Translations under genes and position numbers: made by a program
Notes under the pieces: generated by a model
What the model was told of the DNA's origin: nothing
Databases searched by the model: none
Seen by the model: only the letters and a program-made list of their open reading frames with translations
Assembly (NCBI GenBank): GCA_004570955.1
Contig: SPPL01000005.1
Location: forward strand, 80,987 to 144,986
Direction of reading: 5' to 3'
DNA length: 64,000 bases
Origin: Jeotgalicoccus nanhaiensis
GTDB taxonomy: Bacteria > Bacillota > Bacilli > Staphylococcales > Salinicoccaceae
In this document: in pieces, positions 17,704 through 26,614 of the stretch
Layout of the letters: each line of letters opens with the position of its first letter
Position numbering within the stretch: position 1 is the first letter of the stretch

Positions 17704-18342
17704 TTATTCAGGCTGCAGCGTTTTGTTTAAAGCAATAGTATAATGACGAGGTTCACGGGCGCCGCTGATTGCAAATTTCTCATCGAATATGTAATACGGC
17801 AGCGTGCGGACTTTGTTTACTTTCGCCATATTAAAGTCGCCGATAACATTTTCCAAAAATAAGCTCGGGTCGTTAATCACTTCGAGTGCGGGTACTTCTG
17901 GTATGCCGTTCATTTTGGCAATTTCTAAGAGAACATCTTTATCGCTGACGTTCTTACCTTCTGTAAAGTATGCTCGGTGCAGCGATTCAAGCACCGCTTC
18001 TCCGAGTCCGAATTCATACGCCAGTTTTAATAATCTGTGCGCATCTCTCGTATTCGCCGGGATAACTTTATCCATATTGAATTCGATACCGGCAATTTTG
18101 CCCTGTTCGACGATAAGATTCACCATTTCTTTAACTTCATCCAGCGGTTTCTCATGCTTTTCCGCAAGGACTTCATACATATTTTTCTCAGGTACTTTCG
18201 GCGCCTGGTTATCCAGTTCATAGCTTGCGTACTCTATATTAATTTTTGCATCTGTTTTGTATTCAGCCAGTGCTTTTTCAAAGTTCTTCTTGCCGATATA
18301 GCAAAACGGACATGCGATATCAGTATAAATTTTAACGTCCAT
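17704..18342 (-). CDS. DsbA family thioredoxin-fold oxidoreductase (FrnE-like)
   Basis: A 212-residue thioredoxin-fold protein with an all-helical insertion and active site CPFC (Cys11 and Cys14) near the N-terminus in IACPFCYIG. No signal peptide is seen, so it acts in the cytoplasm like the FrnE/YwbO group rather than as a secreted DsbA. The cis-Pro region is KVRTLPYYIF. It probably handles dithiol-disulfide exchange or glutathione-S-transferase-like chemistry; the exact partner is unknown. Single gene, convergent with the small membrane protein. Confidence 0.88.
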   Translation of the reverse strand: MDVKIYTDIACPFCYIGKKNFEKALAEYKTDAKINIEYASYELDNQAPKVPEKNMYEVLAEKHEKPLDEVKEMVNLIVEQGKIAGIEFNMDKVIPANTRDAHRLLKLAYEFGLGEAVLESLHRAYFTEGKNVSDKDVLLEIAKMNGIPEVPALEVINDPSLFLENVIGDFNMAKVNKVRTLPYYIFDEKFAISGAREPRHYTIALNKTLQPE

Positions 18343-18512
18343 CAGACCACTCCTTATCTTTATTAAATTTTAACACACTTACAGGCAGAATTAGAAAACT
18401 GTCACTATGTTGTGTATTTTTTCGTACTAAATAGTGTCAAAATCTGATACAATAATGTCTGTAAAACTATCAGGATTTATCCTGCAAATAAATTTGATAG
18501 GTGGAAAATATA

Positions 18513-19496
18513 ATGAAATATCGAGTTTTACTTTACTATTACTACACGGATGTAGAAGATCCGGAAACATTTGCGGCAGAACATTTAAGATTCTGTAAGG
18601 ACCTCGGGCTGAAAGGCCGTATTCTTGTTGCCGAAGAAGGTATCAACGGAACGGTTTCAGGCGATTACGAACAGACTGAACGCTATATGGAATATATGAA
18701 AGCACACCCTTTATTTAAAGATATTGTCTTTAAAATTGATGAAGCCGATGAACATGCATTTAAGAAAATGTTCGTGCGTCCGCGTCCTGAGCTTGTTAAC
18801 CTGAGCCTTGATACTGACATCGACCCGCGTGAACAGACAGGTGAATACTTATCGCCTCAAGAATTCTACGAACAGATGCAGCGCGATGATACCGTAGTTC
18901 TCGACGTTCGCAACATTTATGAATACGACGTCGGCCACTTCCGCGGCGCAATCAAGCCGGAAGTTGAAACATTCAGAGATACACCGCAATGGGTGCGCGA
19001 CAACAAGCATCTGTTTGAAGGCAAGAAGATTCTCACGTACTGCACAGGCGGAATCCGCTGTGAGAAATTCTCAGGATGGCTGAAAAATGAAGGCTTTGAT
19101 AATGTAGCACAGCTGCACGGCGGCGTTGCAACATATTCGAAAGACCCTGTCGCTAAAGGTCAGCTGTGGGACGGACAGATGTACGTCTTTGATGAAAGAC
19201 TGACAGTCCCGATTAATCAGGTTGAACACGTAGTTGTCGGCCGCGATCACTTTGACGGCGAACCGTGCGAACGTTATATCAACTGTGCGAACCCTGTCTG
19301 CAATGCTCAAATTTTAGCGTCTGAAGAAAACCAGCACTATCACCTCGGCGGATGTTCCATCGAATGTGCAGAACACCCGCGCAACAGATATATCGTTGAA
19401 CACAACATGACCAGCGACTTCGTTAAAGAGCGTATAGAAGAATTAAAACAGACAGATTTTGCTAAAACAGAACCTGTTTTGAGTCATAAAGGTTAA
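18513..19496 (+). CDS. trhO: tRNA uridine(34) hydroxylase, rhodanese-type (TrhO)
   Basis: A 327-residue protein. An N-terminal acylphosphatase-like domain (about 1-95) is followed by a rhodanese domain with active-site loop CTGGIRC (about 180) and a C-terminal Cys-rich part ([12 protein letters not shown], then CSIEC) that may bind zinc. Family members hydroxylate U34 of certain tRNAs using oxygen. ATG 18513 is used: the GTG at 18501 that extends the frame is itself part of the TAGGTGG ribosome binding site. An extended -10 (TGATACAAT) lies near 18445-18453. A terminator follows the stop. Confidence 0.92.
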   Translation: MKYRVLLYYYYTDVEDPETFAAEHLRFCKDLGLKGRILVAEEGINGTVSGDYEQTERYMEYMKAHPLFKDIVFKIDEADEHAFKKMFVRPRPELVNLSLDTDIDPREQTGEYLSPQEFYEQMQRDDTVVLDVRNIYEYDVGHFRGAIKPEVETFRDTPQWVRDNKHLFEGKKILTYCTGGIRCEKFSGWLKNEGFDNVAQLHGGVATYSKDPVAKGQLWDGQMYVFDERLTVPINQVEHVVVGRDHFDGEPCERYINCANPVCNAQILASEENQHYHLGGCSIECAEHPRNRYIVEHNMTSDFVKERIEELKQTDFAKTEPVLSHKG

Positions 19497-19509
19497 TATA
19501 TATTTATCC

Positions 19510-19542
19510 AGCCAGCCGTGGAAGTCCGCGGCTGGCTTTTTT
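19510..19542 (+). terminator. Terminator after trhO
   Basis: Arms AGCCAGCCG and CGGCTGGCT followed by TTTTTTG. Strong GC-rich stem 13 bp after the stop. Confidence 0.88.
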
Positions 19543-19570
19543 GTGATGTTTTTGACAAGTCCGGCCGCTT

Positions 19571-19680
19571 GCCGGTCAATGAGCTTGCCTCTTCTGCCGG
19601 GCAGACACTTTAGCCGGCCAATGAGCCTGCTTCTTCTGCCGGATAAACAGCTTACTCGGTCAATGAACCACCCTCCTTCC
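19571..19680. repeat. Degenerate tandem repeat, about 42 bp, 2.5 copies
   Basis: Units at 19571-19612 and 19613-19654 share GCCGG(T/C)CAATGAGC, then CTTCTGCCGG, with about a dozen differences between copies; a third partial unit begins CTCGGTCAATGAAC at 19655. The sequence is GC-richer than its surroundings and has no reading frame. It occupies the gap between the trhO terminator and the promoter of the monooxygenase operon. Its repeat length is close to the 41-bp family but the sequence is different. Confidence 0.65.
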
Positions 19681-19778
19681 TTAATTCCTAGTAGAAAAGT
19701 AAGTTTTATTTGATAAATGCTGTTTAAATTATTGAATTATTCTAAATACGTGATATCATTAATTTCAATTCATAGTTA

Positions 19779-19807
19779 TTGACTAGGAAAACCATATTAC
19801 ATATTAG
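19779..19807 (+). promoter_or_regulatory. Promoter of the flavin monooxygenase operon
   Basis: -35 TTGACT (19779-19784) and -10 TATTAG (19802-19807) with a 17-bp spacer. TAGGAA cores occur in the spacer and again at the -10 (TTAGGAATT), and TTCCTAGT at about 19685 is inverted to ACTAGGAA at about 19782. These recall CymR-type sulfur-control sites, but that is only inference. Confidence 0.5.
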
Positions 19808-19834
19808 GAATTTATTTATTGGAAGGAGAATTTC

Positions 19835-20836
19835 ATGGAGTTTAATATTTTAAATCAAAGCCCTGTACTTAACGGACATTCTGTCGAACAGTCTCTCGGC
19901 CATACGACAGAGCTTGCGAAGCTGGCTGATCGCCTTGGCTACAAACGTTACTTCGTATCGGAACATCACAATATGGAAAATGTCATCGGTACATCACCTG
20001 AAGTTTTAGTAACACATCTTCTTAACCAGACAAAAAATATAAATGTCGGAGCAGGCGGTGTCATGCTGTCCCATCACAATCCTTTTCACGTAGCCGAGCA
20101 GTTCCAGCTGATCAGCCATCTCGCTCCCGGACGCGTCAATCTCGGTGTCGGCAAGGCTCCCGGCGGAACACCGCTCGCAACTGCTGCGCTGCAGCACGAG
20201 CTTCGGTCCGACATTGACTCCTTTAATGACCGATTCCTGAGTTTGAAATCTTTCGTGGACGGTACCCATGATAATCACAAAGTACTTAAAATATCCGTAG
20301 ACACTGAATCTTCGAAACCTGATTTATTTTTGCTCGGCGGCAGTTTATCATCTGCAAAATTTGCTGCTGACAATGAAGTGAATTATATCTTTGCTCATTT
20401 TATTAAAAATGATGAAAACTTGCTGAAAGAAGTCGCCTCAGCTTACAAAGAATTGTATCCTGGTGGGAAATTCATTGCTGCCTTATCAGTGCTCTTAACT
20501 GAAACTGAAAAAGAAAAGAAAGCTGCGAAAGAAGAAAATTCAGTCTACTCTCTTAAATTCAAAGATGGCAGAACACTGCGTGTCACTACAGAAAAACAGG
20601 TCAATGACTATATTAAAAATACCGATGAAAAAATTGAAGTAGAGAAGAGTCAGCTGGATATGATACTCGGCACAAAGGACGAGATTTTATCGAAATTAAA
20701 TGAACTCAGCAACAGCTGTCCAATCGATGAGTTCATGTTCCATCTGCCGACAGCAGATGCTGCCCTCCGCAACCTTACAATTGAAACACTTGCACCGATT
20801 CATACCATACACAAAGAAAAGGCTGGGATATTATGA
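19835..20836 (+). CDS. LLM class flavin-dependent monooxygenase
   Basis: A 333-residue bacterial-luciferase-like TIM-barrel protein. Typical motifs are EHHN near residue 47, the VGAGGVMLSHHNP strand-loop and the flavin phosphate region LAPGRVNLGVGKAPG (about 98-112). These enzymes use reduced FMN and oxygen on small organic, often sulfur-containing, molecules; the substrate is not evident. It overlaps the next gene by four bases (ATGA) and shares its promoter. A GGAAGGAG site precedes the ATG. Confidence 0.88.
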   Translation: MEFNILNQSPVLNGHSVEQSLGHTTELAKLADRLGYKRYFVSEHHNMENVIGTSPEVLVTHLLNQTKNINVGAGGVMLSHHNPFHVAEQFQLISHLAPGRVNLGVGKAPGGTPLATAALQHELRSDIDSFNDRFLSLKSFVDGTHDNHKVLKISVDTESSKPDLFLLGGSLSSAKFAADNEVNYIFAHFIKNDENLLKEVASAYKELYPGGKFIAALSVLLTETEKEKKAAKEENSVYSLKFKDGRTLRVTTEKQVNDYIKNTDEKIEVEKSQLDMILGTKDEILSKLNELSNSCPIDEFMFHLPTADAALRNLTIETLAPIHTIHKEKAGIL

Positions 20837-22143
20837 GTAAGAAAGTACAATTCGGAGTTATGCTGCACGGCCCCGGCGGGCACATGAATGCATGGAGAAG
20901 CGAAGATGTTCCAAGTGATGCGAGCGTCAATTTCGAGCATTACAAAAATATTACTTTAAAGGCTGAAGATGCAGGTTTTTCTTTCATCTTTGTAGCTGAC
21001 GGCCTGTATATAAACGATAAATCAATTCCGCACTTTTTAAGCCGCTTCGAACCGTTAACGCTGCTCGGAGCTCTTGCTCCGATTACATCTCATATCGGTC
21101 TGGTTGCAACGGTATCGACGTCCTACAGCGAACCGTTTACAATTGCACGCCAGCTCGCATCAGTTGATATAATGAGCGGCGGCCGCGCGGGCTGGAACGT
21201 CGTTACATCTCCGCTTGAAGGCAGTGCGAAAAACTTCAGCAAAGACAAACATCCGGAGCACAGTCTCCGCTACGATATCGCAGATGAACACCTCGCAGTC
21301 GTTCAAGGCTTGTGGGATTCCTTTGAAGATGATGCTTTTGTGCGCGACAAAAAGAGCGGGCAGTACTTCGATAAAGAGAAAATGCATCAGCTGAATTACG
21401 AAGGTGAATTCTTTAAGATCCAGGGACCGCTCAATATCGAACGCTCTCCTCAGGGCCAGCCGATAATTTTTCAGGCAGGTGCTTCTAAAAAAGGATCAGC
21501 ATTCGCAGCACGAAATGCCGATGCTGTCTTCACCAATGCGAGCACTCTGGAAAAAGCGCAAAAAAGTTATGCAGACCTGCGCCAGCAGGCAGCGGATAAC
21601 GGCCGCAGCCCTGACGAAATTAAAGTATTCCCGACCCTGCAGCCGATTGTCGGCAAAGACCAGGATGAGGTCCGCGAACGTTACGAATACATTAAGAATC
21701 TGGTAACGATTGAAGAAGCTCTCGCTTATCTCGGCCGTTACTTCGATCATCACGATTTCAGCCAGTACGACGTCGATGCACCGTTTCCTGAACTTGGAGA
21801 TATCGGTAAGAACAGTTTCCAGTCGACAACTGACGAAATTAAAAAACGCGCTAAGGAAAACAAACTAACTCTGCGTCAGGTGGCCATGGAAGAAACAACA
21901 CGTGAAAGTCCATTTATGGGGACATATGAAGAGGTCGCTGACCAGATTATTGAATGGGTTGATAACAAAGGCGCTGACGGATTTGTTCTGACTCCGCATG
22001 TACTCGGAGACTTCTTCCACGATTTTATCGAAAAAGTGATTCCGATTTTAACTGCTAAAGGATATTACGATACATCATACAGCGGCAAAACTTTGCGGGA
22101 TGAACTCGGCCTGCCGTTTAAAGAAAACAGATATTCAAAATAA
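20833..22143 (+). CDS. NtaA/SnaA/DszA family FMN-dependent monooxygenase
   Basis: A 436-residue second-type luciferase-like monooxygenase, recognised by the VATVSTSYSEPFTIARQLAS block, SGGRAGWNVVTSP (about 115-127) and PIIFQAGASKKG (about 212-223). Relatives oxidise nitrilotriacetate, pristinamycin precursors or sulfur heterocycles and some act in sulfur scavenging. It is translationally coupled to the upstream LLM gene, which suggests that the two act on one substrate or pathway; a flavin reductase partner is not in the window. A terminator follows. Confidence 0.9.
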   Translation: MSKKVQFGVMLHGPGGHMNAWRSEDVPSDASVNFEHYKNITLKAEDAGFSFIFVADGLYINDKSIPHFLSRFEPLTLLGALAPITSHIGLVATVSTSYSEPFTIARQLASVDIMSGGRAGWNVVTSPLEGSAKNFSKDKHPEHSLRYDIADEHLAVVQGLWDSFEDDAFVRDKKSGQYFDKEKMHQLNYEGEFFKIQGPLNIERSPQGQPIIFQAGASKKGSAFAARNADAVFTNASTLEKAQKSYADLRQQAADNGRSPDEIKVFPTLQPIVGKDQDEVRERYEYIKNLVTIEEALAYLGRYFDHHDFSQYDVDAPFPELGDIGKNSFQSTTDEIKKRAKENKLTLRQVAMEETTRESPFMGTYEEVADQIIEWVDNKGADGFVLTPHVLGDFFHDFIEKVIPILTAKGYYDTSYSGKTLRDELGLPFKENRYSK

Positions 22144-22153
22144 ATTATGTGCA

Positions 22154-22188
22154 AGCATCTGCTTCCATTCGGAACAGATGCTTTTTGC
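22154..22188 (+). terminator. Terminator after the monooxygenase pair
   Basis: Arms AGCATCTG and CAGATGCT with extra TTCC/GGAA pairing, followed by TTTTTGCTTTTTG. Confidence 0.85.
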
Positions 22189-22233
22189 TTTTTGATTGCG
22201 GTTTATAGATGTTCAAATCTTAATGAATCAGGA

Positions 22234-22247
22234 TGTAAACGCTTTAA
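22234..22247 (+). promoter_or_regulatory. cre site upstream of the CstA gene
   Basis: TGTAAACGCTTTAA matches the CcpA consensus TGWAANCGNTNWCA at 13 of 14 positions. It is centred about 75 bp before the expected transcription start, a position more typical of activation than of repression. Confidence 0.6.
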
Positions 22248-22280
22248 TTTTCTATTAAGTCTAAATTATCTGAAATTTCA

Positions 22281-22309
22281 TTGACGAATGTTACCAGTCT
22301 TGCTACACT
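22281..22309 (+). promoter_or_regulatory. Sigma-A promoter of the CstA gene
   Basis: -35 TTGACG (22281-22286), 17-bp spacer, -10 TACACT (22304-22309). It lies inside the longest possible reading frame, so it also rules out the far upstream start at 22288 for the transporter. Confidence 0.72.
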
Positions 22310-22350
22310 TAGCATTAAATTTTTATAAATACAGTTGCAGGAGGACTGCC

Positions 22351-23790
22351 ATGCTTACTTTTTTTACAGCTTTATTTTTATTAATTGCAGGATATATGAT
22401 TTACGGGAAAATTGTTGAAAAGATATTTGTAATCAATGATAAAAATCCCACTCCGGCCTATGAAACTAACGACGGTGTCGACTACATGCCGATGCACCCG
22501 ATTAAAGGCTGGCTGATTCAGTTATTAAATATCGCAGGACTCGGTCCTGTATTCGGTGCGGTTGCAGGTGCCGTTTACGGACCGCCCGCCTTAATCTGGA
22601 TAGTTGTCGGCTGTATTTTTGCCGGTGCTGTTCACGATTATTTTGCCGGTATGCTCAGTCTGAGACATAACGGTTCGCAGTTTCCCGCGCTGGTAGAAAG
22701 ATACTTAGGAAAAGGTGTTAAAGCTTTTATCTACATCGTGTCACTAGCCTTAATGATTCTTGTGACTGCAGCGTTTACAGCAGGTCCCGCAGAATTGATT
22801 TCCTTAAAAACCAATGGTGCCATTCCATTCTTTGCTGCTTTAGTTATTATTTTTGCATACTTTGTTATGGCCGCAGTATTGCCGATTAATAAAATCATCG
22901 GCCGTATTTATCCATTTTTCGGTGCTGTGTTGATTATTATGGCAGTTTCAGTAATGATTGGTCTAATGTTTTCAAGCACCCCAATTCCAAACCTGACTTT
23001 TGAAAACCAGCACCCTGCAGGACTGCCTGTTTGGCCATTAATCATGGTAACAATTTCATGCGGCGCAATCAGCGGTTTCCATTCAACTCAAAGTCCGATT
23101 ATTGCGCGTACAGTTAAGAAAGAATCAGATGGCAGAAAAGTATTTTTCGGCGCCATGATTGCTGAAGGTGTTATTGCATTAATCTGGGCGACTGCGGGTA
23201 TGACTTTCTTCCACGGCACAGGCGGACTGGCTGATGCACTTGCTGCAGGCGGACCTGCCGGTGTAATTGATACAATCTCTATTGAGATGCTCGGTTCTGC
23301 CGGTGCGATTCTTGCATTTTTAGGTGCGATTATCTTACCGATTACAACAGGAGATACTGCACTTCGTTCATCGCGCATGATGCTGACTGAAGCCGTAGCA
23401 GGTCTAAGAAAGAGCCGTAAAGCACCAAAAATGATCTGGATGACAATTTGTGTTGGTATTCCGGCCTTCCTGCTATCAACAATCGATTATACCTTCCTTT
23501 GGAGATATCTCGGTTTTACAAACCAGACAGTCGCAGCGACAATGTTGTGGGTTGCCACTGTTTATCTCTTAAAAGAAGGAAAGTTACATTATATTGCAGG
23601 TATCCCAGCCTTGTTTATGACCGGTGTTGTCGGAACTTACTTCCTTTATGCACCGGAGACTTTAAATCTCGATTACGGAATCTCTGTTATCGGCGGTTTA
23701 ATCCCCGTAGCTGTCACAGGTTTCCTTTATATCAAAGCAATTATGAAGCAGCGTACTGCAGAAGTTAAAGATGCTCTATATGAGCATTGA
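22351..23790 (+). CDS. CstA family carbon starvation / pyruvate-peptide transporter
   Basis: A 479-residue polytopic membrane protein. The start ATG 22351 follows GGAGG by six bases and lies downstream of the promoter; an in-frame start at 22288 would sit in the promoter. CstA features are the early GYMIYGKIVEKIF, the PVFGAVAGAVYGPPALIW loop, HDYFAGMLSLRH and the later TTGDTALRSSRMM. Relatives import pyruvate or peptides when carbon is scarce. The upstream cre site fits CcpA control. At about 480 residues it belongs to the shorter Gram-positive form rather than the roughly 700-residue E. coli form. Confidence 0.9.
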   Translation: MLTFFTALFLLIAGYMIYGKIVEKIFVINDKNPTPAYETNDGVDYMPMHPIKGWLIQLLNIAGLGPVFGAVAGAVYGPPALIWIVVGCIFAGAVHDYFAGMLSLRHNGSQFPALVERYLGKGVKAFIYIVSLALMILVTAAFTAGPAELISLKTNGAIPFFAALVIIFAYFVMAAVLPINKIIGRIYPFFGAVLIIMAVSVMIGLMFSSTPIPNLTFENQHPAGLPVWPLIMVTISCGAISGFHSTQSPIIARTVKKESDGRKVFFGAMIAEGVIALIWATAGMTFFHGTGGLADALAAGGPAGVIDTISIEMLGSAGAILAFLGAIILPITTGDTALRSSRMMLTEAVAGLRKSRKAPKMIWMTICVGIPAFLLSTIDYTFLWRYLGFTNQTVAATMLWVATVYLLKEGKLHYIAGIPALFMTGVVGTYFLYAPETLNLDYGISVIGGLIPVAVTGFLYIKAIMKQRTAEVKDALYEH

Positions 23791-23816
23791 TCCTTCTCAT
23801 CCACTGCATAAAAATA

Positions 23817-23850
23817 GCGGGACCAGAATTCTTTAAGATTCTGGTCCCGC
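23817..23850. terminator. Bidirectional terminator between CstA and autolysin genes
   Basis: Perfect stem GCGGGACCAGAAT / ATTCTGGTCCCGC with T-rich tails on both sides (TATTTTTATG on minus). It serves two convergent genes. Confidence 0.9.
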
Positions 23851-23868
23851 TCTTGTATTTATTCTAAA

Positions 23869-24867
23869 TTAGTTAATGAAGTTGTGGCTTGCTGCTTGAG
23901 AAGCACTTAGTGTTCTCGTGCTCACACTTCCAAGTCCGCCATTAAACTGCATTTCAGAAACAACGATTGATCCGTCAGAGTTGACGCTTTCAACGATTGC
24001 AACGTGACCAAGTCCGTACGCACCATTAGTATAAGCTGGTGCCTGCATAATTGCACCTACAGAAGGTGAATTGCTTACTGAGTAACCTGCAGCTTGAGCG
24101 CCGGCTGCCCAGTTTTTAGCGTCGCCCCACATGTTGCCCACGCTAAGACCGCGCTGTGAGCGCTGTTCAAATACATACCATGCACATGTACCCCAGTCAT
24201 AGTAGTTTGCACCGTTGCTTGCACTTGTTACAGGTGCTGATGCTGCTGGAGTTGCTGCCTGCGGCTGTTCAACTTCCTCTACTGCTGGCGCTGAAACTTC
24301 TTCTGTTTGCACTTCTTCTGCTGCTGGAGCTGGTGCTGATTCAGCTGGAGCCGCTTCTGCTGCTTCAACTTCCTCTACTGCTGGTGCTGAAACTTCTTCA
24401 GCCGGAGCTGCAGTTTCCTCTGCAGGTGCTTCTTCTACTGTCATTGCTGCAGGTGCTGCTGATTCAGCAACTGAAATAGTTTTGCCTGCAATAATTAAAT
24501 CTGAAGATAAGTTGTTCCAAGCTTTAAGGTTGTCGACTGTTACATTGAACTGATTAGCAATTGCGAATAAAGTGTCGCCAGCTTCAATTGTATATGTAGT
24601 AGCAGTTTCTTCCGCTTCAACTTCAACTTCTTCTGCAGGTGCTGCACTTGGTGCTTCAGCGTCTACTTTAAGAACATCTCCAGGGAAAATAAGGTCTGAA
24701 GTTAAGTTGTTTAATGATTTAATTTCATTAACTGATTGTGCTGTACCTGAAGAGATGCTCCAAAGAGTGTCCCCTGATTCTACTGTAATTTCTGATGCTG
24801 ATATATTAGCTGCAGCTACTGCTGATAAAGCTGTAAGCGATGCTGCAGAGATAATTGTTTTTTTCAT
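23869..24867 (-). CDS. Secreted LysM-CHAP peptidoglycan hydrolase
   Basis: A 332-residue exported wall enzyme. A signal peptide with basic start MKKT and hydrophobic core ends near ASA (about residue 25). Two LysM domains follow (about 26-70 and 90-135, each with SGDTLW or AGDTLF), then a long Ala/Pro/Glu-rich linker with repeated EEVSAPAVEEVE, and a C-terminal CHAP domain with the catalytic Cys in WGTCAWYVF and His in GHVAIVE. It probably cuts peptide cross-links or the amide bond of peptidoglycan, as SsaA/Sle1-type staphylococcal enzymes do. ATG 24867 is chosen because GGAGG lies nine bases upstream; ATG 24882 has none. A WalR box lies about 100 bp upstream. Confidence 0.92.
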   Translation of the reverse strand: MKKTIISAASLTALSAVAAANISASEITVESGDTLWSISSGTAQSVNEIKSLNNLTSDLIFPGDVLKVDAEAPSAAPAEEVEVEAEETATTYTIEAGDTLFAIANQFNVTVDNLKAWNNLSSDLIIAGKTISVAESAAPAAMTVEEAPAEETAAPAEEVSAPAVEEVEAAEAAPAESAPAPAAEEVQTEEVSAPAVEEVEQPQAATPAASAPVTSASNGANYYDWGTCAWYVFEQRSQRGLSVGNMWGDAKNWAAGAQAAGYSVSNSPSVGAIMQAPAYTNGAYGLGHVAIVESVNSDGSIVVSEMQFNGGLGSVSTRTLSASQAASHNFIN

Positions 24868-24965
24868 GTTTAAATCCTCCATAGTTTGGGAATAATGTTA
24901 TTGAACTCTGTCCCGAGTCATTCCACGAGTATTACTATAGCATATGGCTCAAGGGATTTGGCGTT

Positions 24966-24982
24966 TGTAATTGACTTGTAAT
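24966..24982. promoter_or_regulatory. WalR (YycF) box upstream of the LysM-CHAP gene
   Basis: TGTAAT (24966-24971), five bases, TGTAAT (24977-24982), an exact match to the WalR consensus TGTWAH-N5-TGTWAH, read on plus. WalRK controls wall hydrolases in staphylococci and Bacillus, so the site agrees with the gene it precedes. Confidence 0.8.
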
Positions 24983-25049
24983 CTAATAGAAAAATTTATG
25001 AGATTAGAGTTATATAAAGTAAGCGGCTTCATAATTGTTAATTTTACGT

Positions 25050-25093
25050 AAAACACCCGCAAGCCTTGATATGCAAAGGCTGCGGGTGTTTTA
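25050..25093 (-). terminator. Terminator after the GntP permease
   Basis: Stem AAAACACCCGC(A)AGCC / GGCTGCGGGTGTTTT. It closes the sugar-acid operon on minus; no plus-strand gene reads into it. Confidence 0.85.
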
Positions 25094-25146
25094 TCGTATA
25101 TTTTAAATTCAAAGTTATCAAACTTTCGTAATATAACTGTAATGTT

Positions 25147-26544
25147 TTAAAAGAACACTAAATCAAGTAAAACCAGTGTCACACCGGCGACAAACCAGCC
25201 GATGGTCGTCGGAATTGACCAGACCATAATCTGTTCTTTAACTTTAGTTATACCGAGCATTCTGTTGACTACCCAGAACAGGCTGTCGTTAAAGTATGAG
25301 AAACACATTGCTCCGAATGCTGCTGCCTGGGCTGCGAGCACAGGATCAAGCCCCATGTTGGAAACGATTGGTGCAGCGATTGAAGCCGCTGTAATCATTG
25401 CTACAGTGCCGCTTCCCTGCACCAGACGCACAAAGGTTGCGATAAAGAACGGAATCAGTATCGCCGGCACACTCCACGTCGCGACATATTCCGCAATAAC
25501 TTCACCCGTACCGCTCACGCGCAGCACTTCTCCGAGCGCTCCCCCTGCACCGGTAACGAGCAGTATAATACCTGATGTTTTAATTCCTGTTTCCAATTCA
25601 TCGAGGGTAGCACCCTTCGAATATCCTTTGGTCAGGAATAAGAGAGAATAAATCAGACCGAGAGCCACAGCGACAATCGGATTTCCGAAAAATGTAATGT
25701 ATGATAGTAATGTTTCAGAAATATTAATTATCCCGCCGTCCTGCAAAGCATTAATTCCTGTATTACTAAAAATTAAAATGAGCGGAATAGCGATTGGCAG
25801 AGCAGATAAGATAAAGGAAGGCAGTTCCTTTTCACGTACTGATACTGCATCTTCAAATTCTGCGAATGCTTCTTTAGCAGAAGGACGGTAATAACCTTCG
25901 CCTTCTGCTTCTGGCAGCTGGTAAATTTTCCGGCCAATCCACTGTGCATATAAAACACCTGAAATAACAACAGGCACAGAAACAATTAGACCGATTATAA
26001 CCATCTTACCGACGTCAGCACCGAATATTCCTGCTACACCTAGAGGTCCTGGTGTCGGCGGCACTGCATGATGTGTCGCAGCAAGACCGACTGCCAGTGC
26101 CACACCAAGTGTAATAACAGATTTACCTGTTTGACGTGACAAGGCTTTAACCAGCGGATGCAGAATTACGAAGGCTGAATCTACAAAGATTGGAATTGCA
26201 ACGATGTAACCGCTGACCGCAATTGCCCATTCTTCTTTTTTCCGTCCAATAAACTTAATCATCGTATATGCCAGTTTTTCTGCAGCACCTGAAATTTCCA
26301 TAATTTTACCCATCATAATTCCAAGTCCAATAATAATACCGATTGAAGCCAGAGTTGAACCAAAGCCGGAAGAAATTGTTCCGATAGTATCTTCAGGTGA
26401 CATCCCCCCGATAATACCGGTCATTACTGCCGCGATAAGTAAAGCAAGGAATACATGTATGCGAGTCTTAAGCACTAAAAAGATAAGCAGTGCGATGCCG
26501 ATAACCAGACCGACTATCATTTGTGTCGATGAAACATCTGTCAT
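25147..26544 (-). CDS. GntP family gluconate/sugar-acid permease
   Basis: A 465-residue permease with about 12-14 membrane spans. The GntP marks HHAVPPTPGPLGVAGIFGAD (about 155-175) and the C-terminal NDSLFWVVNRM are clear. It imports gluconate-like sugar acids with protons. As the last gene of an operon for four-carbon sugar-acid phosphates, the likely substrate is D-threonate, D-erythronate or a related acid rather than gluconate. A cre-like site sits 18 bp before its start. Confidence 0.92.
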   Translation of the reverse strand: MTDVSSTQMIVGLVIGIALLIFLVLKTRIHVFLALLIAAVMTGIIGGMSPEDTIGTISSGFGSTLASIGIIIGLGIMMGKIMEISGAAEKLAYTMIKFIGRKKEEWAIAVSGYIVAIPIFVDSAFVILHPLVKALSRQTGKSVITLGVALAVGLAATHHAVPPTPGPLGVAGIFGADVGKMVIIGLIVSVPVVISGVLYAQWIGRKIYQLPEAEGEGYYRPSAKEAFAEFEDAVSVREKELPSFILSALPIAIPLILIFSNTGINALQDGGIINISETLLSYITFFGNPIVAVALGLIYSLLFLTKGYSKGATLDELETGIKTSGIILLVTGAGGALGEVLRVSGTGEVIAEYVATWSVPAILIPFFIATFVRLVQGSGTVAMITAASIAAPIVSNMGLDPVLAAQAAAFGAMCFSYFNDSLFWVVNRMLGITKVKEQIMVWSIPTTIGWFVAGVTLVLLDLVFF

Positions 26545-26561
26545 ATAATTTCCCCTCCATC

Positions 26562-26575
26562 AAAAAGCGTTTTCA
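26562..26575. promoter_or_regulatory. cre-like site between pdxA2 and gntP-type genes
   Basis: On the minus strand TGAAAACGCTTTTT, 12 of 14 positions of the cre consensus. It lies just ahead of the permease ribosome binding site, where CcpA could act as a roadblock. A short GC stem (GGGCGG / CCGCCC) lies next to it at about 26592-26610. Confidence 0.45.
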
Positions 26576-26614
26576 TTTTATGTAAATTAAAGGGGCGGAT
26601 AAACCGCCCTGGAA

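Noticed and set aside
22288..22350. Start of the CstA-type gene at 22288
   Set aside because: It lies inside the promoter (-35 at 22281, -10 at 22304); ATG 22351 has GGAGG.
24156..24553. Leu- or Ala/Ser-rich open frames on plus
   Set aside because: They are the reverse of the Ala/Pro/Glu-rich linker of the LysM-CHAP protein; composition artefact.
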